A stretch of DNA of 64,000 nt from Nocardioides sp. zg-1308 (GTDB lineage: Bacteria > Actinomycetota > Actinomycetes > Propionibacteriales > Nocardioidaceae): assembly GCF_013155375.1 (NCBI RefSeq), contig NZ_JABJQY010000002.1:682001-746000 (forward strand). The letters are read 5' to 3'. Positions 18,442 through 26,762 of the stretch are shown piece after piece (positions within the stretch are counted from its first letter, which is position 1; each line of letters opens with the position of its first letter). Below the pieces are notes generated by a model. That model ran no database searches. It worked only from the letters and a program-made list of their open reading frames with translations, and was not told the DNA's origin. The translations under genes and the position numbers were made by a program.

Positions 18442-19962
18442 ATGGACGCGTTCCTCGACGGCTTCGCCGTCGTCACCCAGCCCGGCAACCTGCTCTACTG
18501 CCTGATCGGCGTGCTGATCGGCATGCTCATCGGCGTGCTCCCCGGCCTCGGCCCGGCCGCCACGATGGCGATCCTGCTGCCGATCGTCGTCACGGTCGAC
18601 CCGGTCGCCGCGGTGATCATGCTCGCCGGGATCTACTACGGCGCCCAGTACGGCGGGACGATCACCTCGGTGCTCCTCCGGCTGCCGGGCGAGGCGTCGT
18701 CGGTGGTCACGGTCTTCGACGGGTTCGCCCTCGCCAAGCAGGGCAAGGCGGGCACCGCGCTCGGCATCGCCGCGATCGGCTCGTTCGTCGGCGCCACCGT
18801 CTCCATCGTGGCCCTGAGCCTGGCCGCGCCCGTCGTGGCCGGCTGGGCGCTTGACTTCGGCCCCGCCGAGTACGCCGCCCTCGCGCTGCTCGGCGTGCTG
18901 CTGATCGCCACCATCGGCAGCGGCCACCCGGTCAAGGCGCTGATCGCCGCCTCGATCGGCCTGCTCCTCGCCACGGTCGGGCGCGACAGCTTCAACAACT
19001 CGCAGCGCTTCACCTTCGACAGCCTGCAGCTCGCCGACGGCCTCGACTTCGTCGTCGTCGCGATGGGCCTCTTCGGCGTCGGCGAGATCCTCTACAACCT
19101 CGAGGAGCGGCACGGGAAGGTCCACGTGCCGGCGGCGGTCGCCAACATCTGGCCGTCGCGCAAGGAGCTCCGCGTGGCGGCGCCCGCCATCGGCCGTGGC
19201 TCGGTCATCGGGTTCTTCCTCGGCGTGCTGCCCGGCGGTGGCGCCGTGATGGCCTCGCTCGCGGCGTACGCCACCGAGAAGCGCGTCTCGAAGACGCCCG
19301 AGCGGTTCGGCCGCGGCGCCATCGAGGGCGTCGCCGCGCCGGAGACCGCCAACAACGCCGCCGCGACGTCGTCCTTCATCCCGCTGCTGACGCTCGGCAT
19401 CCCGGCCAACGCCTCGATGGGCATGCTGTTCGCCGCCCTGCTCGTCCTCGGCATCACGCCCGGACCGCAGCTGCTCGAGGAGCGCCCCGACCTGTTCTGG
19501 GGCGTGGTGAACTCGATGTACATCGGCAACCTGCTGCTGCTCCTGCTGAGCCTGCCGCTGGTGGGCGTCTTCGTGCGGATCCTGCGGGTGCGACCCGCGA
19601 TCCTGGCGCCGATCACCGCCCTCATCACGGTCCTGGGCGTCTACACGATCAACAACTCGGTCTTCGACATCTTCGTGATGATCGCGTTCGGCATCCTCGG
19701 CTACCTGATGAAGAAGGTCGGCTTCGAGCCCGGCCCGATGGTGCTGGCGTTCGTGCTCGGCGCACTGCTGGAGAACAACGTCCGCCGCGCGCTGCTCATC
19801 TTCGAGGGCGACCCGACCGGCTTCGTCACCCGCCCGATCTCCGGCACGATCCTCGCGCTGTTCCTGGTCGCCGCCGTGTTCCCCGTCGTCCAGGCCGTGC
19901 GCCACCGGCGTGCCGCCACCGTCCCGGACGAGACCACCCACCGAGAGGACGCCCTGCGATGA
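18442..19962 (+). CDS. tctA: TctA large membrane subunit
   Basis: 506 aa with 10-12 membrane helices, the normal length. The family motif IGVLPGLGPAATMAILLPI lies near residues 30-50 and a repeat of it (GVLPGGGAVMASLAAY) lies mid-protein; the two halves form the pseudo-symmetric transport core. It couples ion gradients to uptake of the TctC-bound acid. The stop overlaps the ATG of a universal stress protein (ATGA, 19959-19962). Confidence 0.94.
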   Translation: MDAFLDGFAVVTQPGNLLYCLIGVLIGMLIGVLPGLGPAATMAILLPIVVTVDPVAAVIMLAGIYYGAQYGGTITSVLLRLPGEASSVVTVFDGFALAKQGKAGTALGIAAIGSFVGATVSIVALSLAAPVVAGWALDFGPAEYAALALLGVLLIATIGSGHPVKALIAASIGLLLATVGRDSFNNSQRFTFDSLQLADGLDFVVVAMGLFGVGEILYNLEERHGKVHVPAAVANIWPSRKELRVAAPAIGRGSVIGFFLGVLPGGGAVMASLAAYATEKRVSKTPERFGRGAIEGVAAPETANNAAATSSFIPLLTLGIPANASMGMLFAALLVLGITPGPQLLEERPDLFWGVVNSMYIGNLLLLLLSLPLVGVFVRILRVRPAILAPITALITVLGVYTINNSVFDIFVMIAFGILGYLMKKVGFEPGPMVLAFVLGALLENNVRRALLIFEGDPTGFVTRPISGTILALFLVAAVFPVVQAVRHRRAATVPDETTHREDALR

Positions 19963-20354
19963 CCATCGTGATCGGCTACGTTCCCAGCGCCGTCGGGGAG
20001 GCGGCCCTCGAGGCCGGCCTGGCCGAGGCGGCGGCCCACGGCGAGGACGTCGTCATCCTCAACAGCCCGCGCCGGCGCAGCACCGTCGACGTCGAGCTCA
20101 TCGACGAGACGGCCGCGGACGAGCTCGTCGCGCGTGCCGAGCAGGCCGGCGTGACGGCGCGCGTCGACCACGCCGACCACGGCGACGACCTGGTCGAGAC
20201 GTTCCGCGCCCTGGTCGCCGCCACGTCCGCCCGGCTCGTGGTCATCGGCCTGCGCCGCCGCTCCCCGGTCGGCAAGCTCGTCACCGGCAGCGACGCGCAG
20301 CGCCTCCTGCTCGACCTCGACGTGCCGATCCTGGCCGTCAAGCCCGCGAGCTGA
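19959..20354 (+). CDS. Universal stress protein (UspA family) coupled to TctA
   Basis: 131 aa single Usp domain. The nucleotide-binding motif G-x2-G-x9-G-S/T is only loosely kept (GLRRRSPVGKLVTGSDAQRLL at 105-125); it ends in DVPILAVKP, as in the family. It overlaps tctA by 4 bp, so it is made with the transporter. A Usp protein (TeaD) is known to bind and restrain the TRAP transporter TeaABC; a similar role for TctBA is inferred here. The next gene starts 8 bp later. Confidence 0.88.
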   Translation: MTIVIGYVPSAVGEAALEAGLAEAAAHGEDVVILNSPRRRSTVDVELIDETAADELVARAEQAGVTARVDHADHGDDLVETFRALVAATSARLVVIGLRRRSPVGKLVTGSDAQRLLLDLDVPILAVKPAS

Positions 20355-20362
20355 GCGCGCCG

Positions 20363-21628
20363 GTGAGCCGCAGCCGCATCTCCCGGGTCGTCGTCACCCC
20401 CGTCGCGTTCGGCGACCCGCCCCTGCTCAACGTCGTCGGCGTGCACCAGCCCTACGCGCTGCGCGCGATCGTCGAGCTGCACACCGACTCCGGCCTGCTC
20501 GGCCTCGGCGAGACCTACGCCGACGAGGCGCACCTCGCCCGGCTGGACGCCGTCGCGACCGCGCTGCCCGGCCATGACCCGTACGACCTGCACGGCCTGC
20601 GCCGGCTGGTCACCGACGTGCTCGGCCGCGAGGTGGGCGGCGGCGGTGCGTCGTTCGGCGGGATGCTCGACGTCGACTCCGCCGTCGACACGGTCTACTC
20701 CCCCTTCGAGGTCGCGAGCCTCGACCTGCAGGGCCGCGAGGCCGGCGTGCCGGTGAGCGACCTGCTCGGCGGCGCCGTGCGCGAGCGGGTGCCGTTCAGC
20801 GGCTACCTCTTCTACAAGTGGGCCGGGCACCCCGGTCACGCCGACGACGCGTGGGGCGAGGCGCTGACGCCCGAGCAGGTCGTCGCCCAGGCCCACCGGA
20901 TGGTCGACGGCTGGGGCTTCGGCTCGCTCAAGCTCAAGGGCGGCGTGTTCCCCCCGGAGGAGGAGTGCGCCGCGATCGAGGCGCTGCGCGACGCCTTCCC
21001 GGAGATGCCGCTGCGGCTCGACCCCAACGGCGCGTGGACCGTCGAGACGTCGCTGGAGGTGGCCTCGCGCCTCGCCGGTGTCGTGGAGTACCTCGAGGAC
21101 CCGACGCCGGGCATCGAGGGGATGGCCGCGGTCGCCGCCGGCACCGACGTGCCGCTGGCCACCAACATGTGCGTCATCGCGATGGAGCACCTGCCGCCCG
21201 CGATCGCGCAGGACGCGGTCCAGGTGGTCCTGTCCGACCACCACCTGTGGGGCGGGCTGCGCAAGTCCGCGCTGCTCGGCGGGATCACCGACGTCTGGGG
21301 CCTCGGGCTGTCGATGCACAGCAACTCCCACCTCGGCGTCTCGCTCGCCGCCATGGTCCACCTCGCGTCGGCGACGCCGAACCTCACCTACGCCTGCGAC
21401 ACCCACTACCCGTGGAAGACCCAAGACGTGGTGGCGGACGGGGTGCTGTCGTTCTCGGGCGGGTCGGTCGCGGTGCCGACGGGGCCCGGACTCGGCGTGG
21501 AGCTCGACCGCGACGCCCTCGGCGAGCTGCACGAGCTCTACCTCTCCTGCGGCGTCCGCCGGCGCGAGGACACCGTCTACATGCGCTCGATCGAGCCGGG
21601 CTTCACCCCGAACACCTCGCGCTGGTAG
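20363..21628 (+). CDS. Second glucarate-dehydratase-like enzyme (enolase superfamily)
   Basis: 421 aa from GTG 20363. All GlucD-type catalytic positions are present: Lys190-x-Lys192 (SLKLKGG), Asp220/Asn222 (LDPNG), Glu245 (LEDP), Asn268 (TNM), Asp292 and His319 (MHSNSH). It is clearly divergent from the gudD at 5.7-7.1 kb, with different loops around the barrel. It may be a glucarate dehydratase paralogue or act on another aldarate epimer. It is the last gene of the tctCBA-usp unit, so its substrate should be what this transporter imports. Confidence 0.88.
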   Translation: MSRSRISRVVVTPVAFGDPPLLNVVGVHQPYALRAIVELHTDSGLLGLGETYADEAHLARLDAVATALPGHDPYDLHGLRRLVTDVLGREVGGGGASFGGMLDVDSAVDTVYSPFEVASLDLQGREAGVPVSDLLGGAVRERVPFSGYLFYKWAGHPGHADDAWGEALTPEQVVAQAHRMVDGWGFGSLKLKGGVFPPEEECAAIEALRDAFPEMPLRLDPNGAWTVETSLEVASRLAGVVEYLEDPTPGIEGMAAVAAGTDVPLATNMCVIAMEHLPPAIAQDAVQVVLSDHHLWGGLRKSALLGGITDVWGLGLSMHSNSHLGVSLAAMVHLASATPNLTYACDTHYPWKTQDVVADGVLSFSGGSVAVPTGPGLGVELDRDALGELHELYLSCGVRRREDTVYMRSIEPGFTPNTSRW

Positions 21629-21641
21629 TCCGGCCCCACTA

Positions 21642-21735
21642 CACGTGACCGGGCACTTCGTGCCCGTCCTGGCCGCCGACGGGCGGTTCGTGCCCGTCCT
21701 GCACGCCGACCGGGCACTTCGCGCCCGTCCTGGCA
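21642..21735. repeat. Left palindromic repeat cluster flanking the SRPBCC/ArsR pair
   Basis: Three degenerate copies of the palindrome GGGCACTTCGTGCCC and its variants, each followed by GTCC. Positions 21687-21721 are an exact 35-bp inverted copy of 22771-22805. It follows the dehydratase stop and probably forms terminator-like hairpins; it may belong to a REP-like family. Confidence 0.8.
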
Positions 21736-21755
21736 CGGATACGTTATTCGTTCTT

Positions 21756-21769
21756 GCCTTATATAAGGC
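21756..21769. promoter_or_regulatory. Candidate ArsR operator (14-bp perfect palindrome)
   Basis: GCCTTATATAAGGC is a perfect palindrome and an AT-rich island in very GC-rich DNA, 20 bp before the SRPBCC start. It probably overlaps the -10 region. The second gene of the pair encodes an ArsR repressor, so this is the natural operator candidate. Confidence 0.6.
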
Positions 21770-21789
21770 CGACATGAAACAGTGGGCGC

Positions 21790-22431
21790 ATGTTCGATGT
21801 AGCCAAGCACCTGGGCGCCACCACCCGCGCCGTCGAGGACAGCACCCACGAGGGCACGCCCGTCAAGGTCGTGGTCGCCTCCCGCACCTACCCCACGGAC
21901 GTCGACGACCTCTGGCAGGCCGTGACCGACCCCGAACGGATCCCCCGCTGGTTCGCCCCCGTCTCGGGCGACCTGCGGCTCGGCGGCCGCTTCCAGGTCG
22001 AGGGCAACGCCGGCGGCGAAGTGATCGCCTGCGACCAGCCGCGGCACCTCGCCATCACCTGGGAGTTCGGCGGTGACACGACGTGGGTCGACGTCCACCT
22101 CGAGGAGAGCCCGGACGGCGCCACGCTGACGCTGCGCCACGCGGCCGACGTGTCCGGCAACGAGCACTGGTCGACGTACGGCCCGGGCGCGGTCGGTGTC
22201 GGCTGGGAGCTCGGCCTGATGGGTCTCGCCGAGCACCTCGCCACCGGCAGCTCGATCCCGCACGAGGAGGTCGAGGGCTGGGGCGCGTCCCCCGACGGCC
22301 AGGCCTTCATGAGCGGCGCGGCGACGCAGTGGGGCGAGGCCGACGCCGCCGTCTCCGACGACCCGGACGCCTCCCGCGCGGCGGCCGCGCGCACCGCGGC
22401 GTTCTACACCGGCGCCGAGGCGCCGGCCTGA
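21790..22431 (+). CDS. SRPBCC (AHSA1/START-like) domain protein
   Basis: 213 aa. The typical AHSA1 pattern is seen: a start like VVASRTYPTDVDDLWQAVTDPERIPRWFAPVSGDLRLGGRF, then GEVIACDQPRHLAITWEF and TLTLRHAADV. The fold makes a deep hydrophobic pocket for a ligand. The last 60 residues are an extra Ala-rich helical tail. It is followed 3 bp later by an ArsR regulator, a very common pairing in actinobacteria in which the regulator controls the ligand-binding protein. Ligand unknown. Confidence 0.9.
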   Translation: MFDVAKHLGATTRAVEDSTHEGTPVKVVVASRTYPTDVDDLWQAVTDPERIPRWFAPVSGDLRLGGRFQVEGNAGGEVIACDQPRHLAITWEFGGDTTWVDVHLEESPDGATLTLRHAADVSGNEHWSTYGPGAVGVGWELGLMGLAEHLATGSSIPHEEVEGWGASPDGQAFMSGAATQWGEADAAVSDDPDASRAAAARTAAFYTGAEAPA

Positions 22432-22434
22432 ACC

Positions 22435-22764
22435 GTGCACGCCTTCGACGTCCTCGGCGATCCCGTACGCCGCCGCATCCTCGAGCTGCTCGCGGCCGGC
22501 GAGGCGAGCGCCGGGGACGTGGCCGCGCAGGTGCGCGATGAGTTCGGCATCAGCCAGCCGGCGGTGAGCCAGCACCTCAAGGTGCTGCGTGAGCACGGGT
22601 TCGCGAGCGTACGAGCCGAGGGCGCCCGCCGGCTCTACTCGGTCGACCCCACGGGGATGCAGGAGGTCGACGCCTGGGTCGAGCAGTTCCGGGTCTTCTG
22701 GGACACCAGGCTCGACGCTCTCGGGACCGAGATCGCCCGCGGCAAGAAGTCCCGCCGCCGCTGA
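22435..22764 (+). CDS. ArsR-family transcriptional repressor
   Basis: 109 aa from GTG 22435, 3 bp after the SRPBCC stop. The winged HTH has FDVLGDPVRRRILELLAAGEASAGDV, then the recognition helix SQPAVSQHLKVLREHGFASVRAEGARRLYSVDP. No metal-binding CxC motif is present, so it is not a metal sensor. It is the type paired with SRPBCC proteins. It probably represses the pair through the palindrome at 21756-21769. Confidence 0.9.
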   Translation: MHAFDVLGDPVRRRILELLAAGEASAGDVAAQVRDEFGISQPAVSQHLKVLREHGFASVRAEGARRLYSVDPTGMQEVDAWVEQFRVFWDTRLDALGTEIARGKKSRRR

Positions 22765-22812
22765 CGGGCACGAAGTGCCCGGTCGGCGTGCAGGACGGGC
22801 ACGAAGTGCCCG
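22763..22812. repeat. Right palindromic repeat, inverted copy of 21687-21721
   Basis: Two copies of GGGCACGAAGTGCCC lie between the convergent arsR and gntR stops. Positions 22771-22805 match the left cluster exactly in inverse orientation over 35 bp. The position suggests a bidirectional terminator; together with the left cluster it bounds a two-gene module. Confidence 0.8.
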
Positions 22813-22813
22813 C

Positions 22814-23488
22814 TCAGGTGACGCGGCGGCGGGTGTTGCCCAGGTGCAGCCGCATCGCGGCGCGGGCGGTCTCCACGTCGCCGGCCAGCACCGCGGCGGC
22901 GACGTTGTCGTGCTCGCGCTGGACGCGCTCGACGTGGGAGGCGTCGGTCATGGAGTACGCCTCCCGCAGGCGCGTGCGGGGCAGCATGATCATCATCGGC
23001 CCGAGCGAGCCGAGCAGGTCGACGTAGAACCGGTTGTGGGTCGCCCCCGCGACGGCGAGGTGGAAGGCGAAGTCGGCCTCCACCGCCCCCTCGTGGCCCG
23101 CCCGCACGAAGCCGTCCATGGCCGCCGAGATGGCCTCGGCGTCCGCCGCGGTGTGGTGGCGCGCAGCCAGGCCCGCGGCCTCGCTCTCCACCCCGATGCG
23201 GAAGTCGAGCATCGCCATCACGTCGGCGTGCGTGCGGATCGCGGACGACTCGACGCTGAACGTCGACGGCTCGGGCACGGCGAGCACGAACGACCCCCGA
23301 CCCTGCTGGGTCTCGACGAGGCCCTCCGCCCGGAGCCGGGTCACCGCCTCGCGCACGACGGTGCGCGAGACGGCGTACTCCTCGATGAGCTCGGCCTCCG
23401 ACGGCAGCTTCGCGCCGGGGGCCAGGTCGCCGGCCAGGATCTTGTCCTTGAGCCCGGCGACCACGCGCTGCGCGAGGGTCGTGTTCAC
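22814..23488 (-). CDS. GntR/FadR-family regulator of the talarate/galactarate dehydratase
   Basis: 224 aa from GTG 23488, overlapping the dehydratase stop (GTGA). The N-terminal GntR HTH is at 5-70 (LPSEAELIEEYAVSRTVVREAVTRLRAEGLVETQQGRGSF). The FCD ligand domain follows, with metal-binding Asp/His residues (DFRIGVESEAAGLAARHH, DFAFHLAVAGATHNRF). FCD regulators bind sugar acids. It is co-transcribed with the dehydratase, so autoregulation through the inverted repeat at 24694-24726 is likely. Confidence 0.91.
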   Translation of the reverse strand: MNTTLAQRVVAGLKDKILAGDLAPGAKLPSEAELIEEYAVSRTVVREAVTRLRAEGLVETQQGRGSFVLAVPEPSTFSVESSAIRTHADVMAMLDFRIGVESEAAGLAARHHTAADAEAISAAMDGFVRAGHEGAVEADFAFHLAVAGATHNRFYVDLLGSLGPMMIMLPRTRLREAYSMTDASHVERVQREHDNVAAAVLAGDVETARAAMRLHLGNTRRRVT

Positions 23489-24669
23489 GCGCCGAAGGTA
23501 GCGGTGTCCACGGTGAGGGAGCGCATCTCGTCGGTCAGCGTGAAGCCGAGGCCCGGCCGGTCCGGCACGAAGATGCGGCCGTCGCGGATCTCGATGCGCT
23601 CCTCGAACAGCGGGTCCAGCCACTCGAAGTGCTCGACCCACGGCTCGGTCGGGTACGTCGCCGCGAGGTGCAGGTGGATCTCCATCGCGTAGTGCGGGGC
23701 GAGGTCGAGGCGGTGGTGCGCGGCGAGGGTGGCGAAGCGGAGGAACGGCGTGATGCCGCCGATGCGCGGGGCGTCGGGCTGCACGATGCCGCGGTAGCCG
23801 GCGTCGACCAGGCCCATGTGCTCGTCGACCGACGTCAGCATCTCGCCGGTGGCGATGGGGGTGTCGAAGGTCCGCGACAGGTCGGCGTGGCCGACGTGGT
23901 CCCACGCGTCGAGCGGCTCCTCGATCCACACCAGGTCGAACCGCTCGAGCTCGCGGCACATCCGGCGGGCACGGGCGCGGTCCCACTGCTGGTTGGCGTC
24001 GACCATGAACGGTCCGTCGCCGAGGTGCTCACGCAGGGCAGTGACGCGGCGCAGGTCCTCGCGCCAGTCGGGCTGGCCCACCTTGACCTTGATGCCCCCG
24101 ATGCCCGACTCGAGCGAGGCCGTCGCCCTCTCCTTGATCTCCTCGACCGAGGCCTGGAGGAATCCGCCGGAGGTGTTGTAGACCCGGCAGGAGTCGCGGT
24201 GCGCCCCGAGGAGCTTGGCCAGCGGCAGGCCGGCGCGCCGGGCCTTGAGGTCGTAGAGAGCGACGTCGAGGGCGGCGACCGCCTGGGTGGCGACACCCGA
24301 GCGACCGACCGAGGCGCCGGCCCACATCAGCGACTCGTAGATCTTGGCGATGTCGCTCGGGTCCTGGCCGATCGCGACGTCCAGGACCTCCTTGAGGTGG
24401 GCGTACTGCGCCTTGCCGCCGGCGCGCTTGGAGTAGCTGAACCCCATGCCCTCGAGCCCCTGCTCGGTGGTGAGCTCGACGAAGAGCATGACCGTCTCGG
24501 TGAGCGGCTTCTGCCGGCCGGTGAGCACCTTGGCGTCGCTGACGGGGTTGGGCAGCGGCAGCACGACGTGCGACAGCGTGATGCTGCGGATGCGGTCGCC
24601 GGTGCTCGCCGGGGCGGTCGGGGCGGCGGTGGGGGCGGCGGCGGCGGGCGGGGTGGCGGTCTGCGACAT
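23485..24669 (-). CDS. L-talarate/galactarate dehydratase-type enolase superfamily enzyme
   Basis: 394 aa from ATG 24669 (GAGGAAG upstream); an in-frame start 7 codons earlier is less likely. Catalytic residues match Salmonella TalrD/GalrD with a near-constant shift of 1-2: Lys194-x-Lys196 (IKVKVGQPD), Asp224 (MVDANQQW), Glu250, Glu276, Asp299 and His326 (APHYAMEIHLHLA). It dehydrates talarate or galactarate to a keto-deoxy-glucarate that KdgD or a related enzyme can use. The first 25 residues are an Ala/Pro-rich tail not needed for the fold. Confidence 0.88.
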   Translation of the reverse strand: MSQTATPPAAAAPTAAPTAPASTGDRIRSITLSHVVLPLPNPVSDAKVLTGRQKPLTETVMLFVELTTEQGLEGMGFSYSKRAGGKAQYAHLKEVLDVAIGQDPSDIAKIYESLMWAGASVGRSGVATQAVAALDVALYDLKARRAGLPLAKLLGAHRDSCRVYNTSGGFLQASVEEIKERATASLESGIGGIKVKVGQPDWREDLRRVTALREHLGDGPFMVDANQQWDRARARRMCRELERFDLVWIEEPLDAWDHVGHADLSRTFDTPIATGEMLTSVDEHMGLVDAGYRGIVQPDAPRIGGITPFLRFATLAAHHRLDLAPHYAMEIHLHLAATYPTEPWVEHFEWLDPLFEERIEIRDGRIFVPDRPGLGFTLTDEMRSLTVDTATFGA

Positions 24670-24693
24670 GGGGCTTCCTCGGGTCGTCACGAA

Positions 24694-24726
24694 CTTGTAT
24701 GATGAGTGTGCAACTCGTCCTACAAC
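24694..24726. promoter_or_regulatory. 33-bp inverted repeat, candidate GntR operator
   Basis: CTTGTATGATGAG and its imperfect inverse CTCGTCCTACAAC flank 7 bp; 10 of 13 arm positions pair. It is 25 bp upstream of the dehydratase ATG and is locally AT-rich. The co-transcribed GntR regulator is the likely ligand. Confidence 0.55.
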
Positions 24727-24756
24727 TTCGTCAACCCGTCCCAGGAGGTCGCTGTG

Positions 24757-25692
24757 TCACTCGGGGACCGGCGTGACGAGCTCGCCCCGGCCGAGGAAGG
24801 CGTCGACGTTGTCGAGCACGAGCCGGCCCATCGCCTCGCGGGTCTGGACCGTCGCGCTGCCGACGTGGGGCAGCAGCACCACGTCGTCGCGGCCCAGCAG
24901 CGCCTCCGGCACGTGCGGCTCGTCGGCGAAGACGTCGAGGCCGGCGCCGGCGATCCGGCCCGCCTCGAGCGCGGCGACCAGCGCGTCCTCGTCCACCACC
25001 GACCCGCGGGCGACGTTGACCAGGTAGCCGTCCGGGCCGAGCGCGTCGAGGACCGCGGCGTCCACCAGCCCCTCGGTGCCGGCACCGCCGGGCGTCAGCA
25101 CGACCAGCACGTCGCTCGCCGCCGCCAGCTCGACCGGGCTCGAGTGGTGGGTCCACGCCACGTCCTTGGGGCTGCGCGAGTGGTAGTGGACCTCGGCGCC
25201 GAAGGCCTCCAGCCGCTCGGCCGCGGCGGTGCCGATGCGCCCGAGGCCGAGCACCCCGACCACGGCGCCCCGCACGTCCCGGGTGAGCGGCAGCCGCTCC
25301 CCGCGGGCCCACGCCCCGCTGCGCACGAAGCGGTCCGCGGCCGTGAGGCCGCGCAGCACGTCGACGACCAGGAACGCCGCGAGGTCGGCCACCGCGTCGG
25401 TCAGCACGTCCGGCGTGTTGGACACCGCGATCCCGCGACGACGCGCCTCGTCGACGTCGACGTTGTCGTAGCCCACGCCGAAGTTGGCGACCGCCCGGAG
25501 GTCGGGCAGGGCGTCCATCTCGGCGGCGCCGACCGGGGCACCGCCGCCGGCGACGGCGACCACGACGCCCGCGGGGTCGCCGAGGTCGGCGAGCTCCGGG
25601 GCGGCGTACCGCTCGTCGAGCCACTTGCGCAGGAAGGGCATCAGCCCCCCGAGCTGGACGACACGGACCTGGTGCTCGCTGTGGGACGTCAC
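24757..25692 (-). CDS. NAD-dependent D-2-hydroxyacid dehydrogenase
   Basis: 311 aa, GTG start. The Rossmann motif GVLGLGRIGTAAAERLEAFGAEVHYHSR is at about 145-172. The catalytic set is Arg in NVARGSVVDE, Glu in DVFADEPHVP and His in LLPHVGSAT. It reduces 2-keto acids such as glyoxylate, hydroxypyruvate or 2-keto-sugar acids, or acts in reverse. Placed among aldarate genes and next to an AEC carrier, it may handle tartronate or glycerate-type products; this is inference. Confidence 0.9.
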   Translation of the reverse strand: MTSHSEHQVRVVQLGGLMPFLRKWLDERYAAPELADLGDPAGVVVAVAGGGAPVGAAEMDALPDLRAVANFGVGYDNVDVDEARRRGIAVSNTPDVLTDAVADLAAFLVVDVLRGLTAADRFVRSGAWARGERLPLTRDVRGAVVGVLGLGRIGTAAAERLEAFGAEVHYHSRSPKDVAWTHHSSPVELAAASDVLVVLTPGGAGTEGLVDAAVLDALGPDGYLVNVARGSVVDEDALVAALEAGRIAGAGLDVFADEPHVPEALLGRDDVVLLPHVGSATVQTREAMGRLVLDNVDAFLGRGELVTPVPE

Positions 25693-25799
25693 CCCGCCAT
25701 CCTTGTCGGACGGGGGTCGGCCCGTCCAAGACGACCTCGCTATCGCGCGATGCCCGGTGAGACGACGTGGACGACCGACCCGCAGGAGACGGACACCCG

Positions 25800-26711
25800 A
25801 TGGACCTGCTGATCGGCTTCACCACGATCCTCGTCGTGATCGCCGCCGGCGCCGGCCTCGCCCACGCCGGGGTGCTCGACCGCCGCTCGCAGCGCACCCT
25901 CGGCGAGATCGCCTTCTTCGTGGCCTCGCCGGCGCTGATGGTCGTCACCATCAGCCAGGTCCACCTCGAGGCGGCGGCCGCCAACCTCGTCGCCTCGTCG
26001 GTGTCGCTGGCCGCGTGCTTCGCGGCGTACGTCGTCCTCGCGCGGCTGCGCTGGGGGCTGTCGACCGGACCGCTGCTGATCGGCGCGCTCACCTCGTCCT
26101 ACGTCAACGCCGGCAACCTCGGCATCGCGATGGCGGCCTACGTCGTCGGCGACATCACCGTCGTCGTGCCGACGCTGCTGGTGCAGATGATGGTCGTCCA
26201 GCCGGTCGCCCTGATCGTGCTCGACCGCATCACCGGCCGCGGCGAGGGCGTCGGCGCAGCGCTGCGCCGGCTGGTCACCAACCCGCTGACCATCTCCGCC
26301 GTCGTCGGCGTGGTCCTGGCCCTCACCGGCTGGTCGCTCCCGCAGGCCGTCGAGGACCCGCTGGAGCTGATGGCCGGCGCCGCCATCCCGCTCATGCTGA
26401 TGTCGTACGGCGCCGCGCTGAGGCTGAGCCCGCCGCTCGGCCGCGCCGGCCACAACGGCGAGGTGCTGCTGGCGAGCGCGCTCAAGCTCGCCGTCATGCC
26501 CGTCGTCGCGTGGGCAGTCGGCGTCGCGCTCGGCCTCGACGGGCGGGTGCTGCTCGGTGTCGTCATCACCGCCGCCCTGCCCACCGCGCAGAACATCTTC
26601 CTGCACGCCACCCGCTACCGCGTGGGTGAGGATGTGGCGCGGGAGACCATCCTGGTCACCACCCTGGCCTCGCTCCCGGTGGCGCTGCTCGTCGCCGTCG
26701 TGCTCGGCTGA
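25800..26711 (+). CDS. AEC-family (auxin efflux carrier-like) transporter
   Basis: 303 aa with ten predicted membrane helices in two five-helix bundles. It shows the paired family motifs: ASPALMVVTISQ in the first half, and INPLTISAVVGVVLALTGW plus the C-terminal TAALPTAQNIFLHATRYRV in the second. AEC proteins move organic anions such as malate or lactate. It is divergent from the hydroxyacid dehydrogenase. The 107-bp gap holds a 10-bp palindrome ATCGCGCGAT (25742-25751) that might be an operator. The FAD oxidase gene follows 51 bp later. Confidence 0.88.
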   Translation: MDLLIGFTTILVVIAAGAGLAHAGVLDRRSQRTLGEIAFFVASPALMVVTISQVHLEAAAANLVASSVSLAACFAAYVVLARLRWGLSTGPLLIGALTSSYVNAGNLGIAMAAYVVGDITVVVPTLLVQMMVVQPVALIVLDRITGRGEGVGAALRRLVTNPLTISAVVGVVLALTGWSLPQAVEDPLELMAGAAIPLMLMSYGAALRLSPPLGRAGHNGEVLLASALKLAVMPVVAWAVGVALGLDGRVLLGVVITAALPTAQNIFLHATRYRVGEDVARETILVTTLASLPVALLVAVVLG

Positions 26712-26762
26712 GCCGGCGCCCCACCACGACGACACCCGCCGCCCGACCCACGAGGAGAACCC

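Noticed and set aside
25718..25732. Possible third copy of the shared LysR box near the hydroxyacid dehydrogenase
   Set aside because: Only the TCTTGGACGGG part resembles the box; the flanking GGCAT and CGGGC parts do not match, so it is probably just a -35-like sequence.
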